A DNA stretch of 64,000 nt from Pyxidicoccus trucidator (GTDB lineage Bacteria; Myxococcota; Myxococcia; Myxococcales; Myxococcaceae). The notes below the pieces were generated by a model. The model was not told the DNA's origin. It made no database searches and saw nothing but the letters and a program-made list of their open reading frames with translations. The stretch covers positions 588,322-652,321 of the forward strand of contig NZ_JAAIXZ010000001.1 in the NCBI RefSeq assembly GCF_010894435.1, read 5' to 3'. Each line of letters opens with the position of its first letter. The stretch's first letter is position 1. This document shows positions 23,759 to 35,317 of the stretch, piece by piece. A program made the position numbers and the translations under genes.

Positions 23759-23774
23759 CGGTACGGAGCCCCCC

Positions 23775-26700
23775 ATGTACTCCAGGCCGCCCCCTTCCTC
23801 GTCTCGTCGAGCCTTGCTGGCCCTGGCGCTGCTGTGCGCGCTGCCGGCCTCGGCGACGGACACCGTCCCCTTCAGCCGTGGCTCGCTCATCATCCCGGAG
23901 AACGCCACCTTCCAGCAGGGCTGCGGCGCGCTGTCCGCGTACGGGCTCGTGTGGCGCATCCTGCAGGCGAACCAGGCAGGCGGCCCCAACGCCACCAGCC
24001 CGGTGACGGTGTACCTGGCCATCAACGACCAGAAGCTGTCGCCCAACCGGTGCGTGCCCACCAACCGGCACACCGCGCCGGCTCCGAGCGGCGACGCGCG
24101 GTGGAACGACGGCTGTGATTTCACCATCACCAACGCCACCGAGCAGCCGGTGGTGCAGGTGGACTACGGCGTCCCGTTCCCCGCCAGCGGCGTGTATCCC
24201 TACGGGGACGTGGAGGACTTCACGACGGACAGCGGCGCCTCGCGTCCGCACTTCACCGCCACCACGCTGAACAACACCGTCAACAGCCCGCGCTTCACCA
24301 CAGCGCGCTACAGCGGTGGCGCCTTCATCATCGCCGCCGAGGATGCGAAGCGCGTCATCGACTTCATCAGGGCCGGCAGCGGCCCGCTGTCGCCGGAGAA
24401 GTTCCGCACCCGGTGCGGCCAGGGGGGCGTGAGCAGCTGCGACACCTTCAGCAACAACCCCGACCGGGGCACCACCCGCTGCCACCACGTGCGCATGCAC
24501 CAGGCCACCATCGAGTTCACCGCGCCGGTGGCCCGCCGCATCAACCGCGTCCCTCCCAAGATTGCCCTGCTGGACCTGGATGACGGGCCCGGCGACGACC
24601 GCCCCGACAACGGCCGCTCCTACGTCAAGGGCGGCATGCTGGACGACTACCTGCGCAACGCCGGCCTGGACTTCCCCGGCGCGGGCGGCTGCCCCGAGGG
24701 CACCGCCTCCGGCTGCGACCTCAATGGGGGTGCGCCCGGCCTCATCTACGACGCGCTGCACGCCAACAGGGACCTCATCTCCACCGCCACGTATTCCCAC
24801 GGCCTGCTCAACGCGGTGGACCCCACCACCCGCAAGCCCCGGTACAAGGTCTTCTGGGCGCCGCACTGGGAGCTGGGTGACAGCACCCATTCCGCCTACC
24901 GGACCAATGGTGACGGCGCGCTCTCCCAGAAGGAGAACGTGCTGAACAACATCGCGTACTTCGGCAACCAGCGCGGCAATGGCGTCTTCGCCGAGTGCGC
25001 GAGCCTCCATGCCTACGAGACGACGCGCCGCACCGACGGCCAGGCCGTGCTGAGTTCGCGCTTCCAGACGTCCGGCGGCTTCGTGCGCAACCCACTCGGC
25101 GGCGACGACAACGGCCAGAACAACACCTGGGGCGGACGCAACTGCACGGACCCGGACTACCTGGCGCAGGACGTGGACGACCGCGGCGAGTGCATGCTCT
25201 ACCCGAACCCGGGCGATCCGTTCTCCCAGGTGGGTGACTTCCGCTTCAACAGCGTGGTGGGTCACACGACGAACTACAAGGCCACGTACAAGACGGGCGT
25301 CCGGCGGCTCGCGGTGAGCTGGTACCAGTACCAGAACGGCGAGCGCTACGACAACGCCACGGACCTCACCCGGACCAGCTGGCGCGGCAATGACTTCTTC
25401 TCCTTCAACCAGAAGGACAATGACCCGGAGAAGGCGACCATCGTCTACCTCGCGGGCCACGACTTCAAACACAGCGTCGCGGGCACGCGCATCGTGCTCA
25501 ACACGCTGCTCAACCTGGGCTCCGAGCCGCTGGGCAGCGAGCGCGCGCTGGCGGCGCCGGTGACGTTCGACGACACCAACGGCAGCGACACCAACGGCAC
25601 GCGGGCCCTGATGTTCGCGGCCACCTACGACGCCGTGTCGGGCTACCCGCCCGGCGTGGACACGTATGACCCCATCCAGGGCTCGAGCTGGGTGTACCCG
25701 TACTTCCCCGGCCACCTGCGCGCCCACTCGCTCATCGGCGGCACCGCGCTGGCGACGGGTGAGAGCGCGCTGGAGGACGCCACGCTGTGGGACGCGGACG
25801 CGATGCTGCCGCTGCCTGGCGCGCGCAACGTCTTCACCTACTTCGGCGGCCAGGTGACGGAGAACCCGAACCTCGGCCCCGGACGCCGCGCCCCGCGCGG
25901 GGTGATGCAGGTGGGCTGGAAGCCTCAGAGCGTGGCCGGCACCGCCATCAACGACAGCTACGGCACGGCGCCCAACACCCGCTGCGTGGACGTGCTCAAG
26001 CTGGGTGAGGCCGTGTCGAAGGACGGCACGTCGCGGTTCGACTTCGTGGCCGGAGCGGACGGCGTGTGCGACCTCCAGCAGGCGGTGCAGTACACGCCGC
26101 AGCTGGCGGGCGCGGACTTCGGGCAGTCGAGCGAGAGCCTCAACAAGGACGCGCTCCGGGCGGACTTCTCCAAGGTGGCGCAGCTGCTCCAGCGCGTGCG
26201 CGGCTTCTGCTTCGCCACCTCCACCGGCGACGACGGCACCGGCCTCCCGGTGCTGGAGCCGAGCGACAGCGAGTGCAACAACCCGGACGCGGACAACCGC
26301 GCGCACCTGGGCGGGTTCGCCAACTCCACGCCCACGGTGGTGCCTCCCAGCCCGGAGATTCCGGACCTGCGCGCGCCCCGGCCCACGGTGGTCTACGCGG
26401 CGGGCCTGGACGGTCAGCTGCACGCCTTCTACGTCTCCGGCGGCAACGGCTACCAGGGGCCCCAGAATGCCCTGGCCCCGCTCAACGACTCCGCCTCGGG
26501 CGTGTTCGCCACCGACTGGGCCGACCGCTTCAGCCGGGGCACGCTGCCGCCCGCGGGCACGGAGCTGTGGAGCTTCCTGCCGGCCACGCAGCTGCCCTGG
26601 CTGCGCAGCAACAACGCCCGCGTCGACAGCGCGCCGATTGTCCGTGACGTGTTCGCGGACTTCGTGGGCAGCGGCCGGCGCGAGTGGCGCACCGTGCTGG

Positions 26701-28061
26701 TGGCCAACGTGGGGAAGACGGGGCGTGACTTGTTCGCCCTGGACGTCACCAACCCGCTGAAGCCGACGATGCTGTGGCACCTGGTGGGCAGCCATGCCCA
26801 GACGGGCGCCTTCCCGCCGCACGCGCCGGTGGCGCTCGCGGACCGGGGCACCGGCGGCACCCAGTGGGCGGTGAAGTGGCACGAGCCCACCTCCGTCTTC
26901 CTCATGGCGCCGCAGACGGACGCGGGTCGCCTGCCCACCGGCCTCTATGACTACAGCGAGCTGGGTGGAGCGCGCGGCCTGTCCATGGGCCGGGTGCGGC
27001 AGGGCATGGAGCCCACGTACGTCGTCTTCGTCGCGTCCAGCAGCTCCGGCGCGCCGGGGGTGGCGGCCAAGGGCATCGAGGTCTTCGCCATCGACGTCGC
27101 CAACGGCCAGAAGCTCTGGCAGTGGGAGCAGCCGTACAGCCAGAGCTGGGTGGACAACACGGCGCCCATCGCCCCCACCGTGCTGTCCGACACCGGCGGC
27201 GCCGCCCGCGTGTACGTGGGCGACATGGAGGGCCGCGTGTGGGAGCTGGAGGGCGCCACGGGGATGAATGTGAATGTGTCGCGGCTGGGCCCCTCCTGCA
27301 CGGCGACGGCGCCGTGCAAGTACGCCGCGCTGGACACCGGCTCCACCCTGGCCGAGCCCCGCCCCATCACCACCAACGTGGCGGTGGCGCGGCTGCCCGC
27401 GGACATCTCCGCCGGGACGGCGTTCGCCAACTACCGGGGTGAGTCCGTCGCCCTGGTGGGCACCGGCGGCGTCCCCTGGGTTCCGCAGACCGCGGCGGGC
27501 CAGCTGCATGTCGCGCTGCTGGACCGCAACCGGCGGCTGCCGCTGGGCGTGGCCGGCACGCGGTTGAGCGGCGCGCCGCTGACGGCGGGCCAGGCGCACA
27601 CGCTGGCCGGGGACCAGGGCGTGCTGCAGGAGCCGGCGCCCTTCCCGCTCAGCTTCGCGGCGCCGAAGCACCTCTTTGGCGGCATCACCGTGGCGGGCCG
27701 CACCGCGTACTTCAACACCGCCAACGGCGCGGTGAACGACCTGATGTCGCTCGACGGGCTCACCGCCGGCTCCACCTACCGCCTGGACCTGGGGAACACC
27801 GCCCCGACGGCGGCAGGCGCGGCGACGACGCTGCCCGGGGTGACGCTGGCCAACTACGGCGGCATCGCGGTGTACCACCGCAACAACGGCGCGAGCTCCG
27901 TCGACTACGTGGTGGGGCTGGGGGTGAGCCGCATCTCCAACACCCTCATCAGCAACGGCACCAACACGGGCCCGTCGAGCCCCACCGACGACCTGCGCGT
28001 CAACGGCCGCAACGACTTCGTCTTCCGGCTGCTCAACTGGAGCCAGAGGTTCTTCGAATGA
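23775..28061 (+). CDS. pilY1: PilY1-family type IV pilus tip/adhesin protein
   Basis: A 1428-residue secreted protein with signal peptide RRALLALALLCALPASATDT. The C-terminal half contains the PilY1 beta-propeller: VVYAAGLDGQLHAFYVSGG (from about residue 872), LFALDVTNPLKPTMLWHL, GIEVFAIDVANGQKLWQWEQPY and RVYVGDMEGRVWELEGATG. The N-terminal half is long and Cys-containing, with no VWA metal motif recognised. An Asn/Asp-rich DDTNGSDTNGTRAL segment may bind calcium. PilY1 primes pilus assembly with the minor pilins and acts as adhesin and mechanosensor at the tip. The stop overlaps the pilV-like start by ATGA, so the whole cluster is one operon. The start has GGAG 6 nt upstream. Confidence 0.93.
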   Translation: MYSRPPPSSSRRALLALALLCALPASATDTVPFSRGSLIIPENATFQQGCGALSAYGLVWRILQANQAGGPNATSPVTVYLAINDQKLSPNRCVPTNRHTAPAPSGDARWNDGCDFTITNATEQPVVQVDYGVPFPASGVYPYGDVEDFTTDSGASRPHFTATTLNNTVNSPRFTTARYSGGAFIIAAEDAKRVIDFIRAGSGPLSPEKFRTRCGQGGVSSCDTFSNNPDRGTTRCHHVRMHQATIEFTAPVARRINRVPPKIALLDLDDGPGDDRPDNGRSYVKGGMLDDYLRNAGLDFPGAGGCPEGTASGCDLNGGAPGLIYDALHANRDLISTATYSHGLLNAVDPTTRKPRYKVFWAPHWELGDSTHSAYRTNGDGALSQKENVLNNIAYFGNQRGNGVFAECASLHAYETTRRTDGQAVLSSRFQTSGGFVRNPLGGDDNGQNNTWGGRNCTDPDYLAQDVDDRGECMLYPNPGDPFSQVGDFRFNSVVGHTTNYKATYKTGVRRLAVSWYQYQNGERYDNATDLTRTSWRGNDFFSFNQKDNDPEKATIVYLAGHDFKHSVAGTRIVLNTLLNLGSEPLGSERALAAPVTFDDTNGSDTNGTRALMFAATYDAVSGYPPGVDTYDPIQGSSWVYPYFPGHLRAHSLIGGTALATGESALEDATLWDADAMLPLPGARNVFTYFGGQVTENPNLGPGRRAPRGVMQVGWKPQSVAGTAINDSYGTAPNTRCVDVLKLGEAVSKDGTSRFDFVAGADGVCDLQQAVQYTPQLAGADFGQSSESLNKDALRADFSKVAQLLQRVRGFCFATSTGDDGTGLPVLEPSDSECNNPDADNRAHLGGFANSTPTVVPPSPEIPDLRAPRPTVVYAAGLDGQLHAFYVSGGNGYQGPQNALAPLNDSASGVFATDWADRFSRGTLPPAGTELWSFLPATQLPWLRSNNARVDSAPIVRDVFADFVGSGRREWRTVLVANVGKTGRDLFALDVTNPLKPTMLWHLVGSHAQTGAFPPHAPVALADRGTGGTQWAVKWHEPTSVFLMAPQTDAGRLPTGLYDYSELGGARGLSMGRVRQGMEPTYVVFVASSSSGAPGVAAKGIEVFAIDVANGQKLWQWEQPYSQSWVDNTAPIAPTVLSDTGGAARVYVGDMEGRVWELEGATGMNVNVSRLGPSCTATAPCKYAALDTGSTLAEPRPITTNVAVARLPADISAGTAFANYRGESVALVGTGGVPWVPQTAAGQLHVALLDRNRRLPLGVAGTRLSGAPLTAGQAHTLAGDQGVLQEPAPFPLSFAAPKHLFGGITVAGRTAYFNTANGAVNDLMSLDGLTAGSTYRLDLGNTAPTAAGAATTLPGVTLANYGGIAVYHRNNGASSVDYVVGLGVSRISNTLISNGTNTGPSSPTDDLRVNGRNDFVFRLLNWSQRFFE

Positions 28062-28660
28062 GCCCGCATCCGTTCCTCCGGCGGCGCCGCGCCCTGGCGC
28101 GCGGCTCCAGCATCATCGAGGTCATCATCGCCATGGCGGTGCTGGCGCTGGCCGGCGCGGGCGCCGTGGGCGGCATGGTGACGGCCTCGCGCCACGTGCA
28201 CGACGGGCAGCTCTTCCAGGTGAAGCGGCTGATGGTGGAGGCTCGCGCGCAGCGGCTGTGGCTGGCCAACAAGAACACGCTGGTGGCCCAGGCGGTGGCG
28301 CCTCCCTCCACCTTCCCGCCGGACATTCCTCCCGGCACCGAGCCCTGGCAGGTGGACACCTCCGTCGCGGTGCCGAACGACCCGGGCTCCGGCGCATACT
28401 TCGAGCTGTCCGCCACCGGCGAGGTGAAGACGCCAGCCGCCACGATTGCGGCCGGCACGGCGTGCAACGCCACCGAGGTGCCCACCGGCACGTACTGCCG
28501 CGAGGTGCTGGTCACCCGGGGGATGCCGCGCACCGTGGCGGTGAACTCGGCCGCGCTGCTGCCCCCGGGCTCGCAGCCGGTGACGGTGTGGACGCGCGTG
28601 TGGCGCAAGGGCGAGCCCCCGGAGAACGCAACCGTGCACAGCGAGGTCTTCGTCCAATGA
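28058..28660 (+). CDS. pilV: Type IV minor pilin, PilV-like
   Basis: A 200-residue prepilin. The leader is basic and ends with G16; cleavage would leave S-S-I-I-E (Glu at mature position 5, residue 21), followed by the hydrophobic helix VIIAMAVLALAGAGAVGGMV. The C-terminal globular part has two Cys (NATEVPTGTYC, and an upstream C). PilV minor pilins help form the priming complex with PilY1. The PilV label rests on size and order (pilY1-V-W-X); it could equally be another minor pilin such as FimU. Confidence 0.8.
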   Translation: MSPHPFLRRRRALARGSSIIEVIIAMAVLALAGAGAVGGMVTASRHVHDGQLFQVKRLMVEARAQRLWLANKNTLVAQAVAPPSTFPPDIPPGTEPWQVDTSVAVPNDPGSGAYFELSATGEVKTPAATIAAGTACNATEVPTGTYCREVLVTRGMPRTVAVNSAALLPPGSQPVTVWTRVWRKGEPPENATVHSEVFVQ

Positions 28661-29778
28661 GCGCCCCCTTCTCCCGACGGGTGCCCGCCTCCCGGCGCGG
28701 CATGACGCTGCTGGAGACGATGATTGTCTCCGTGCTGGCGGCCATCATCATCGCGGCGGCGGCGGCCCTGCTGCTGGCCGGCGGCCGCGTGGTGCACAAC
28801 ACGGAGCACGCGTCGGACAGCCACGACAACGCCCGGCTCGCGGGGGAGACCATCATGAGCATGGTGCGGCAGGCCGGCGCGGGCGCTCCCGGCGGCCTGT
28901 GGGTGCTGCAGGGCGGCGTGCCCATCCGCACCAACCCCGTCTTCGGTCGCGATGGCACCACCGGCGCCGGCACCACGGGCAACATCGTCACGGCCGACGG
29001 CAGCGATGACCTGTGGCTCGTGCTGCCGGACCCCAACTACATGGGCGAGCCCTGCTCGCTCAACGCGGACGGGACGCCCTCTGGCGCCGCGGTGCCCGTG
29101 GCCCAGGCCGGCACGGGCGGGGTGAAGGTCAACTGCACCGAGAGCCTGAGGCAGGGGGCGCTCCACGTGGCCAGCAACATGACGACCGGCGCGCTCCTGT
29201 CCAACGTCCAGCTGACCCCGGCGAACCCCGGCGCCCCCGGGCAGGTGGGCTACGACGAGCAGGGCACCGCGGGCTTCTCCAACGCGCCGGAGAAGGGCGG
29301 CTACCAGAGCGGCGACTGGGTGTACCCGGTGCGGCTGGTGCACTTCTACCTCGCGACCAACCCCTCGACGGGCAAGTCCGCGCTGTACCGCGCGGAGGGG
29401 CGGCTCGCGTCGGACGGGCTGGGCCGGCCGTACGCGGACGTCGCTGGCGCCACCCCGACGGTGGTGCAGGACTTCGTGGAGGACCTGCAGGTGGTGTTCG
29501 GCTTCGACACCAGCGGCACCGAGGACCCCGCCAACTACACGTGGCAGCACGGCCTGGAGCCCACCTTCAAGGCGAACCTGCGCACGGTGCGCATCAGCGT
29601 GGTGGCCACCGGACGCACCCCCCGCAAGGACACCCAGAGCACCGTCGTGCTGTCCGACGACAAGCCCATCTCCGTCGAGAACAACCTGCGGCCGGCCGGC
29701 GTCGTCGCGGACGGCTTCTACCGCAGTCTCTACACGCGCCGCCTGGAGCTGCCCAACCTGGCCGCGGCCAGCCTGTGA
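28657..29778 (+). CDS. pilW: Type IV minor pilin, PilW-like
   Basis: A 373-residue prepilin. The leader ends with RRG15, giving mature M-T-L-L-E (E20 = position 5) and the hydrophobic helix TMIVSVLAAIIIAAAAALLLAG. The large C-terminal domain, with LVLPDPNYMGEPCSLN, VHFYLATNPSTG and the segment TVVQDFVEDLQVVFGFD, is the size expected of PilW. Start and stop overlap both neighbours by ATGA and GTGA. Expected to act in the PilV-W-X-Y1 priming and tip complex. Confidence 0.85.
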   Translation: MSAPFSRRVPASRRGMTLLETMIVSVLAAIIIAAAAALLLAGGRVVHNTEHASDSHDNARLAGETIMSMVRQAGAGAPGGLWVLQGGVPIRTNPVFGRDGTTGAGTTGNIVTADGSDDLWLVLPDPNYMGEPCSLNADGTPSGAAVPVAQAGTGGVKVNCTESLRQGALHVASNMTTGALLSNVQLTPANPGAPGQVGYDEQGTAGFSNAPEKGGYQSGDWVYPVRLVHFYLATNPSTGKSALYRAEGRLASDGLGRPYADVAGATPTVVQDFVEDLQVVFGFDTSGTEDPANYTWQHGLEPTFKANLRTVRISVVATGRTPRKDTQSTVVLSDDKPISVENNLRPAGVVADGFYRSLYTRRLELPNLAAASL

Positions 29779-30392
29779 GCCCCGTCATGCGCCACCCCAC
29801 CTTCCGTCAGGCCCGAGGCTCCACGCTGCTCATCGTCATCATCCTGGTGACGGTGCTGCTGGGGCTCGTCGCCAGCATCATGCTGTACGCCGGCAAGGAG
29901 CGCTTCCGCGCCGTCGCCACCGGCCGCATCGGCCAGCGTCAGAGCTGCGCGGAGAGCGGCCTGCAGCTGGCGCGCGGCTACTACGGGCGCAACTTCGAGA
30001 GCTGGAACAGCTACCTGAGCGCGCCCGCCACCTATGACCCGGTGCGCTCCAGCCACAACGTGGCGCCCGCGGACCCGCGCAACCCCGCCCTCCAGGCGGC
30101 GCGCCCGGAGCTCTTCGCGGACGTGGACGGGGACAACGAGCTCGACGTGTACCTCTACATCCGGGACAACAACGACGAGCACTTCCCGCTCTCCAACGAG
30201 TGGAACCGCGACAATGACCACAACGTGGTGGTGGGCGCCGTCTGCATCTCCAAGACGCTGACGCCGCGCAACTCGGACGGCAGCCCGGTGGCCACCCTGC
30301 TCGCGCAGGAGGGGCTGCTCAGCTACAACGGCGAGGCCCGGGGTGAGTGCCTCACGGCCAACGCGGGCAACGGTACCGGTAACTGCAACTGA
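29775..30392 (+). CDS. pilX: Type IV minor pilin, PilX/GspK-like
   Basis: A 205-residue prepilin in which the cleavage glycine is G15 and the mature start S-T-L-L-I has Ile instead of Glu at position 5, followed by VIILVTVLLGLVASIMLYAG. Loss of Glu5 is the hallmark of the topmost pseudopilin (GspK/PilX type), which sits at the filament tip. Residues 116-124 (DVDGDNELD) form an EF-hand/dockerin-like calcium loop. The GTG at 29775 overlaps the pilW stop; an ATG at 29787 is an alternative start. It closes the pilY1 operon, and no fimU-like gene follows. Confidence 0.83.
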   Translation: MSPVMRHPTFRQARGSTLLIVIILVTVLLGLVASIMLYAGKERFRAVATGRIGQRQSCAESGLQLARGYYGRNFESWNSYLSAPATYDPVRSSHNVAPADPRNPALQAARPELFADVDGDNELDVYLYIRDNNDEHFPLSNEWNRDNDHNVVVGAVCISKTLTPRNSDGSPVATLLAQEGLLSYNGEARGECLTANAGNGTGNCN

Positions 30393-30421
30393 AAGCCGGG
30401 GGCCTCCCCCGGGAGGCCCTC

Positions 30422-30844
30422 ATGCCCACCCTCGAAGACGCCCTCGCCCTCGCGGTGCAGGCGCACCATGGCCAGCGGGACAAGGCCGGCCAGCCCTACA
30501 TCCTCCACCCGCTGCGCGTCATGATGCGGCTGGAGACCGAGGCCGAGCGCACCGTGGCCCTCCTCCACGACGTGGTGGAGGACACGCCCTGGACGCTGGA
30601 GCGGCTGCGCGCGCTGGGCTACCCGGAAGGGGTGCTCGCCGCCCTGGACGCCCTCACCCGCCGCGACGGCGAGACGTACGAGGCCTTCGTCGAGCGCCTG
30701 AGGCCGGACGCCCTGGCCCGGCGGGTGAAGCTGGCCGACCTGGAGGACAACATGGACGTGCGCCGCCTCACCCAGGTGACGCCGAAGGACGCCGAGCGGC
30801 TGGCTCGCTACCGCGCCGCCTGGGCCCGCCTGCGCGAGCCCTGA
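30422..30844 (+). CDS. Small HD-domain phosphohydrolase (SpoT-hydrolase-like)
   Basis: A 140-residue HD-superfamily domain. H29 in YILHPLRV, the H49-D50 doublet in ALLHDVVEDTP and D104 region (KLADLEDNMD) match the metal-binding pattern of (p)ppGpp hydrolase domains of the RelA/SpoT family. There is no synthetase, TGS or ACT domain, so it would be a stand-alone small alarmone hydrolase or a related HD hydrolase. The start is preceded by GGGAGG. It lies 29 nt after the pilus operon on the same strand. Confidence 0.85.
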   Translation: MPTLEDALALAVQAHHGQRDKAGQPYILHPLRVMMRLETEAERTVALLHDVVEDTPWTLERLRALGYPEGVLAALDALTRRDGETYEAFVERLRPDALARRVKLADLEDNMDVRRLTQVTPKDAERLARYRAAWARLREP

Positions 30845-30874
30845 AGCCGCCGCGCGCACAGCGCTGAAACACGA

Positions 30875-30910
30875 CGGCCCGGCGAGCGCCACGAGGGCAC
30901 TGCCGGGCCG
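30875..30910. terminator. Stem-loop between HD hydrolase and convergent aconitase
   Basis: CGGCCCGGC pairs perfectly with GCCGGGCCG around an 18-nt loop, between the two convergent stop codons. Confidence 0.6.
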
Positions 30911-30933
30911 CGGTGCTACGGGTGACTTGCGCC

Positions 30934-33666
<2,733 letters not shown>

Positions 33667-33843
33667 GTGCGTTGCCGTCCTTCCATGCGCGGGATGCGGC
33701 GACTTGTAGGCCCCCCTTTGACGCGTTGCAAAGGGTTCCTGCGCGGTCATCCAGGGCCGGACGGTTCCCCGTGGCGGAGTCCAGTCCCGCTCATTGGAAC
33801 CATGCGTCCTGCTGGGGGTTCAGGCGCCGGGCCAGGCACATGT

Positions 33844-33868
33844 TCCGGGGCCGGAGGCCCGCCCCGGA
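33844..33868 (-). terminator. Stem-loop downstream of the phospholipase-D-type gene
   Basis: On the minus strand the stem TCCGGGGC/GCCCCGGA with a 9-nt loop lies 14 nt after the PLD-type stop codon at 33882. Confidence 0.55.
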
Positions 33869-33881
33869 CGGTTGGAGCGCC

Positions 33882-35147
33882 TCAGAGCACCTTGCGGAAG
33901 GCGTACAGCACGCGCTCCAGGACCTTCTCCCAGAGGGGCCGGCGGCGGAACCCGGCCAGCGTCACCTCGCGGCAGTTGCCGCAGTCGGTGCGGAAGGACT
34001 CCTCCAGCTGCCGCCCCAGGCGGGGGTCGGCGAAGACGGCGTTCACCTCGTGGTTGAAGGCGAGGCTCAGCCGCTCCAGGTTGAAGGAGCCGATGGTGCC
34101 CCACACCCCGTCCACCACCGCCGTCTTGGCGTGCAGCACGCCGCGCTGCCACTCGAAGATGCGGATGCCGGAGGCCAGCAGCTTCTCGTAGAAGGCCCGG
34201 GTGGCGAACTCCAGGAAGGGGTGGTCGCTGCGGGCGTTGAGCAGCAGGTGCACCTCCACCCCCCGCTTCGAGGCCTCGCGCAGCGCGGCCACCATGCGCC
34301 GGTCCGGGATGAAGTACGCGGCGGCGATGAGCACGCTGCTGCGCGCCCGGTGAATCGCATGCAGGTACGCCCGGTGGATGCTCCGCCGGCTGGACAGCAC
34401 CGCCAGGCTCACCTGACCTCGCCTGGGTGCCCGGCGCTTGAAGCGATGCAGCCCCGACGCCAGCCGGTGGAACCGGTCCTGGAACATCATCCGCCACGTG
34501 GCCAGGAAGCGCCGCTCCAGCTCGTGCACCGCAGGGCCCTCAATCCGCAGCACGTCGTCCCGCCACCCCGAGCCCTGCCCCGCCGGGGCCCAGTGCGCGG
34601 AGATGTTCACCCCGCCCGTGAAGGCCACCTCACCGTCCACCACGAGAATCTTCCGGTGGTCCCTGCGCAGCAGGTGGCGCAGCCCACGCGACAGGCTGAA
34701 GGGCTTGAAGGCGCGGATGTCCACCCCGCGCTGGCGCAGCGCCTCGAAGAAGCTCCGGCGGCTCGTCCACGAGCCCACCGCGTCGTAGAGCACCTTCACG
34801 TGCACGCCACGCTCGGCGGCCTCCGCCAGCGCCTGGCCGAACAGCTCACCGACGGCGTCGGTGATGAACATGTACGTCTCCAGGCGGATGTAGCGGCGCG
34901 CCCGGCGGATGGCCTCCAGCATGGCCGGATAGGCCTCGACACCGTCGCGCAGGAGCTGACACGCGTTGCCCGTCACCACCGCATGGCTGCGGGGCAGGTA
35001 GAAGCGCGACAGCAGGAGCCCGGAGACATTCTGGCTCCACACGGGCGGGTGCACCGGCACCGGCCCCGGGGAACGCACGAGCCCCGGCTCACCGTCGCTC
35101 GAAACGCCTGACTGCTCGCTCATCACCTCCAGGTCGCGCATGGCCAC
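33882..35147 (-). CDS. Phospholipase D-family protein, cardiolipin synthase-like
   Basis: A protein of up to 421 residues with two HKD motifs, each HxKxxxxD: DHRKILVVDGEVAFTGG in the N half and LHAKTAVVDGVWGTIGSFN in the C half, both followed by a GG/GS..N signature. Such pairs form a single active site that transfers phosphatidyl groups. The overall order (RYIRLETYMFI, then the first HKD, then AYFIPDRRMVAAL) resembles ClsB/C-type cardiolipin synthases. No obvious membrane anchor, so association is probably peripheral. The start is unclear: GTG 35147, ATG 35141 or ATG 35123 are possible, with no clearly superior ribosome site. It is 171 nt downstream of the FHA gene on the same strand. Confidence 0.85.
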   Translation of the reverse strand: MAMRDLEVMSEQSGVSSDGEPGLVRSPGPVPVHPPVWSQNVSGLLLSRFYLPRSHAVVTGNACQLLRDGVEAYPAMLEAIRRARRYIRLETYMFITDAVGELFGQALAEAAERGVHVKVLYDAVGSWTSRRSFFEALRQRGVDIRAFKPFSLSRGLRHLLRRDHRKILVVDGEVAFTGGVNISAHWAPAGQGSGWRDDVLRIEGPAVHELERRFLATWRMMFQDRFHRLASGLHRFKRRAPRRGQVSLAVLSSRRSIHRAYLHAIHRARSSVLIAAAYFIPDRRMVAALREASKRGVEVHLLLNARSDHPFLEFATRAFYEKLLASGIRIFEWQRGVLHAKTAVVDGVWGTIGSFNLERLSLAFNHEVNAVFADPRLGRQLEESFRTDCGNCREVTLAGFRRRPLWEKVLERVLYAFRKVL

Positions 35148-35280
35148 CCAACGGTGAGGACGACACCGCGAGCCGGCAACCCAAGGCCCCGACGCACGTC
35201 CGCAAGGCGGGCGACAGCGTTGGTTGGAGGACGGAGCAAGCTCCCGTCATACCGGGCGGCGGCACTTTCCGCCACCCGGC

Positions 35281-35298
35281 GACGGGCGTTGGCCCGTC
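35281..35298 (-). terminator. Stem-loop downstream of the FHA gene
   Basis: On the minus strand GACGGGC-N4-GCCCGTC lies about 20 nt after the FHA stop at 35318. A second small dyad, ACGGGC-TACA-GCCCGT, overlaps the stop codon. Confidence 0.5.
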
Positions 35299-35317
35299 CG
35301 GACTCCGGAGCGACGGG

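Noticed and set aside
23587-23760. A cyclic-di-GMP (GEMM) riboswitch in the pilY1 leader.
   Set aside because: The conserved GEMM cores were not found on either strand, so only a generic structured leader is reported.
23415-27878. A 1487-codon open frame on the minus strand opposite pilY1.
   Set aside because: It is Arg/His/Ala/Val-rich with no family motif, lies antisense to a well-supported gene, and arises because GC-rich codon bias suppresses stops in other frames.
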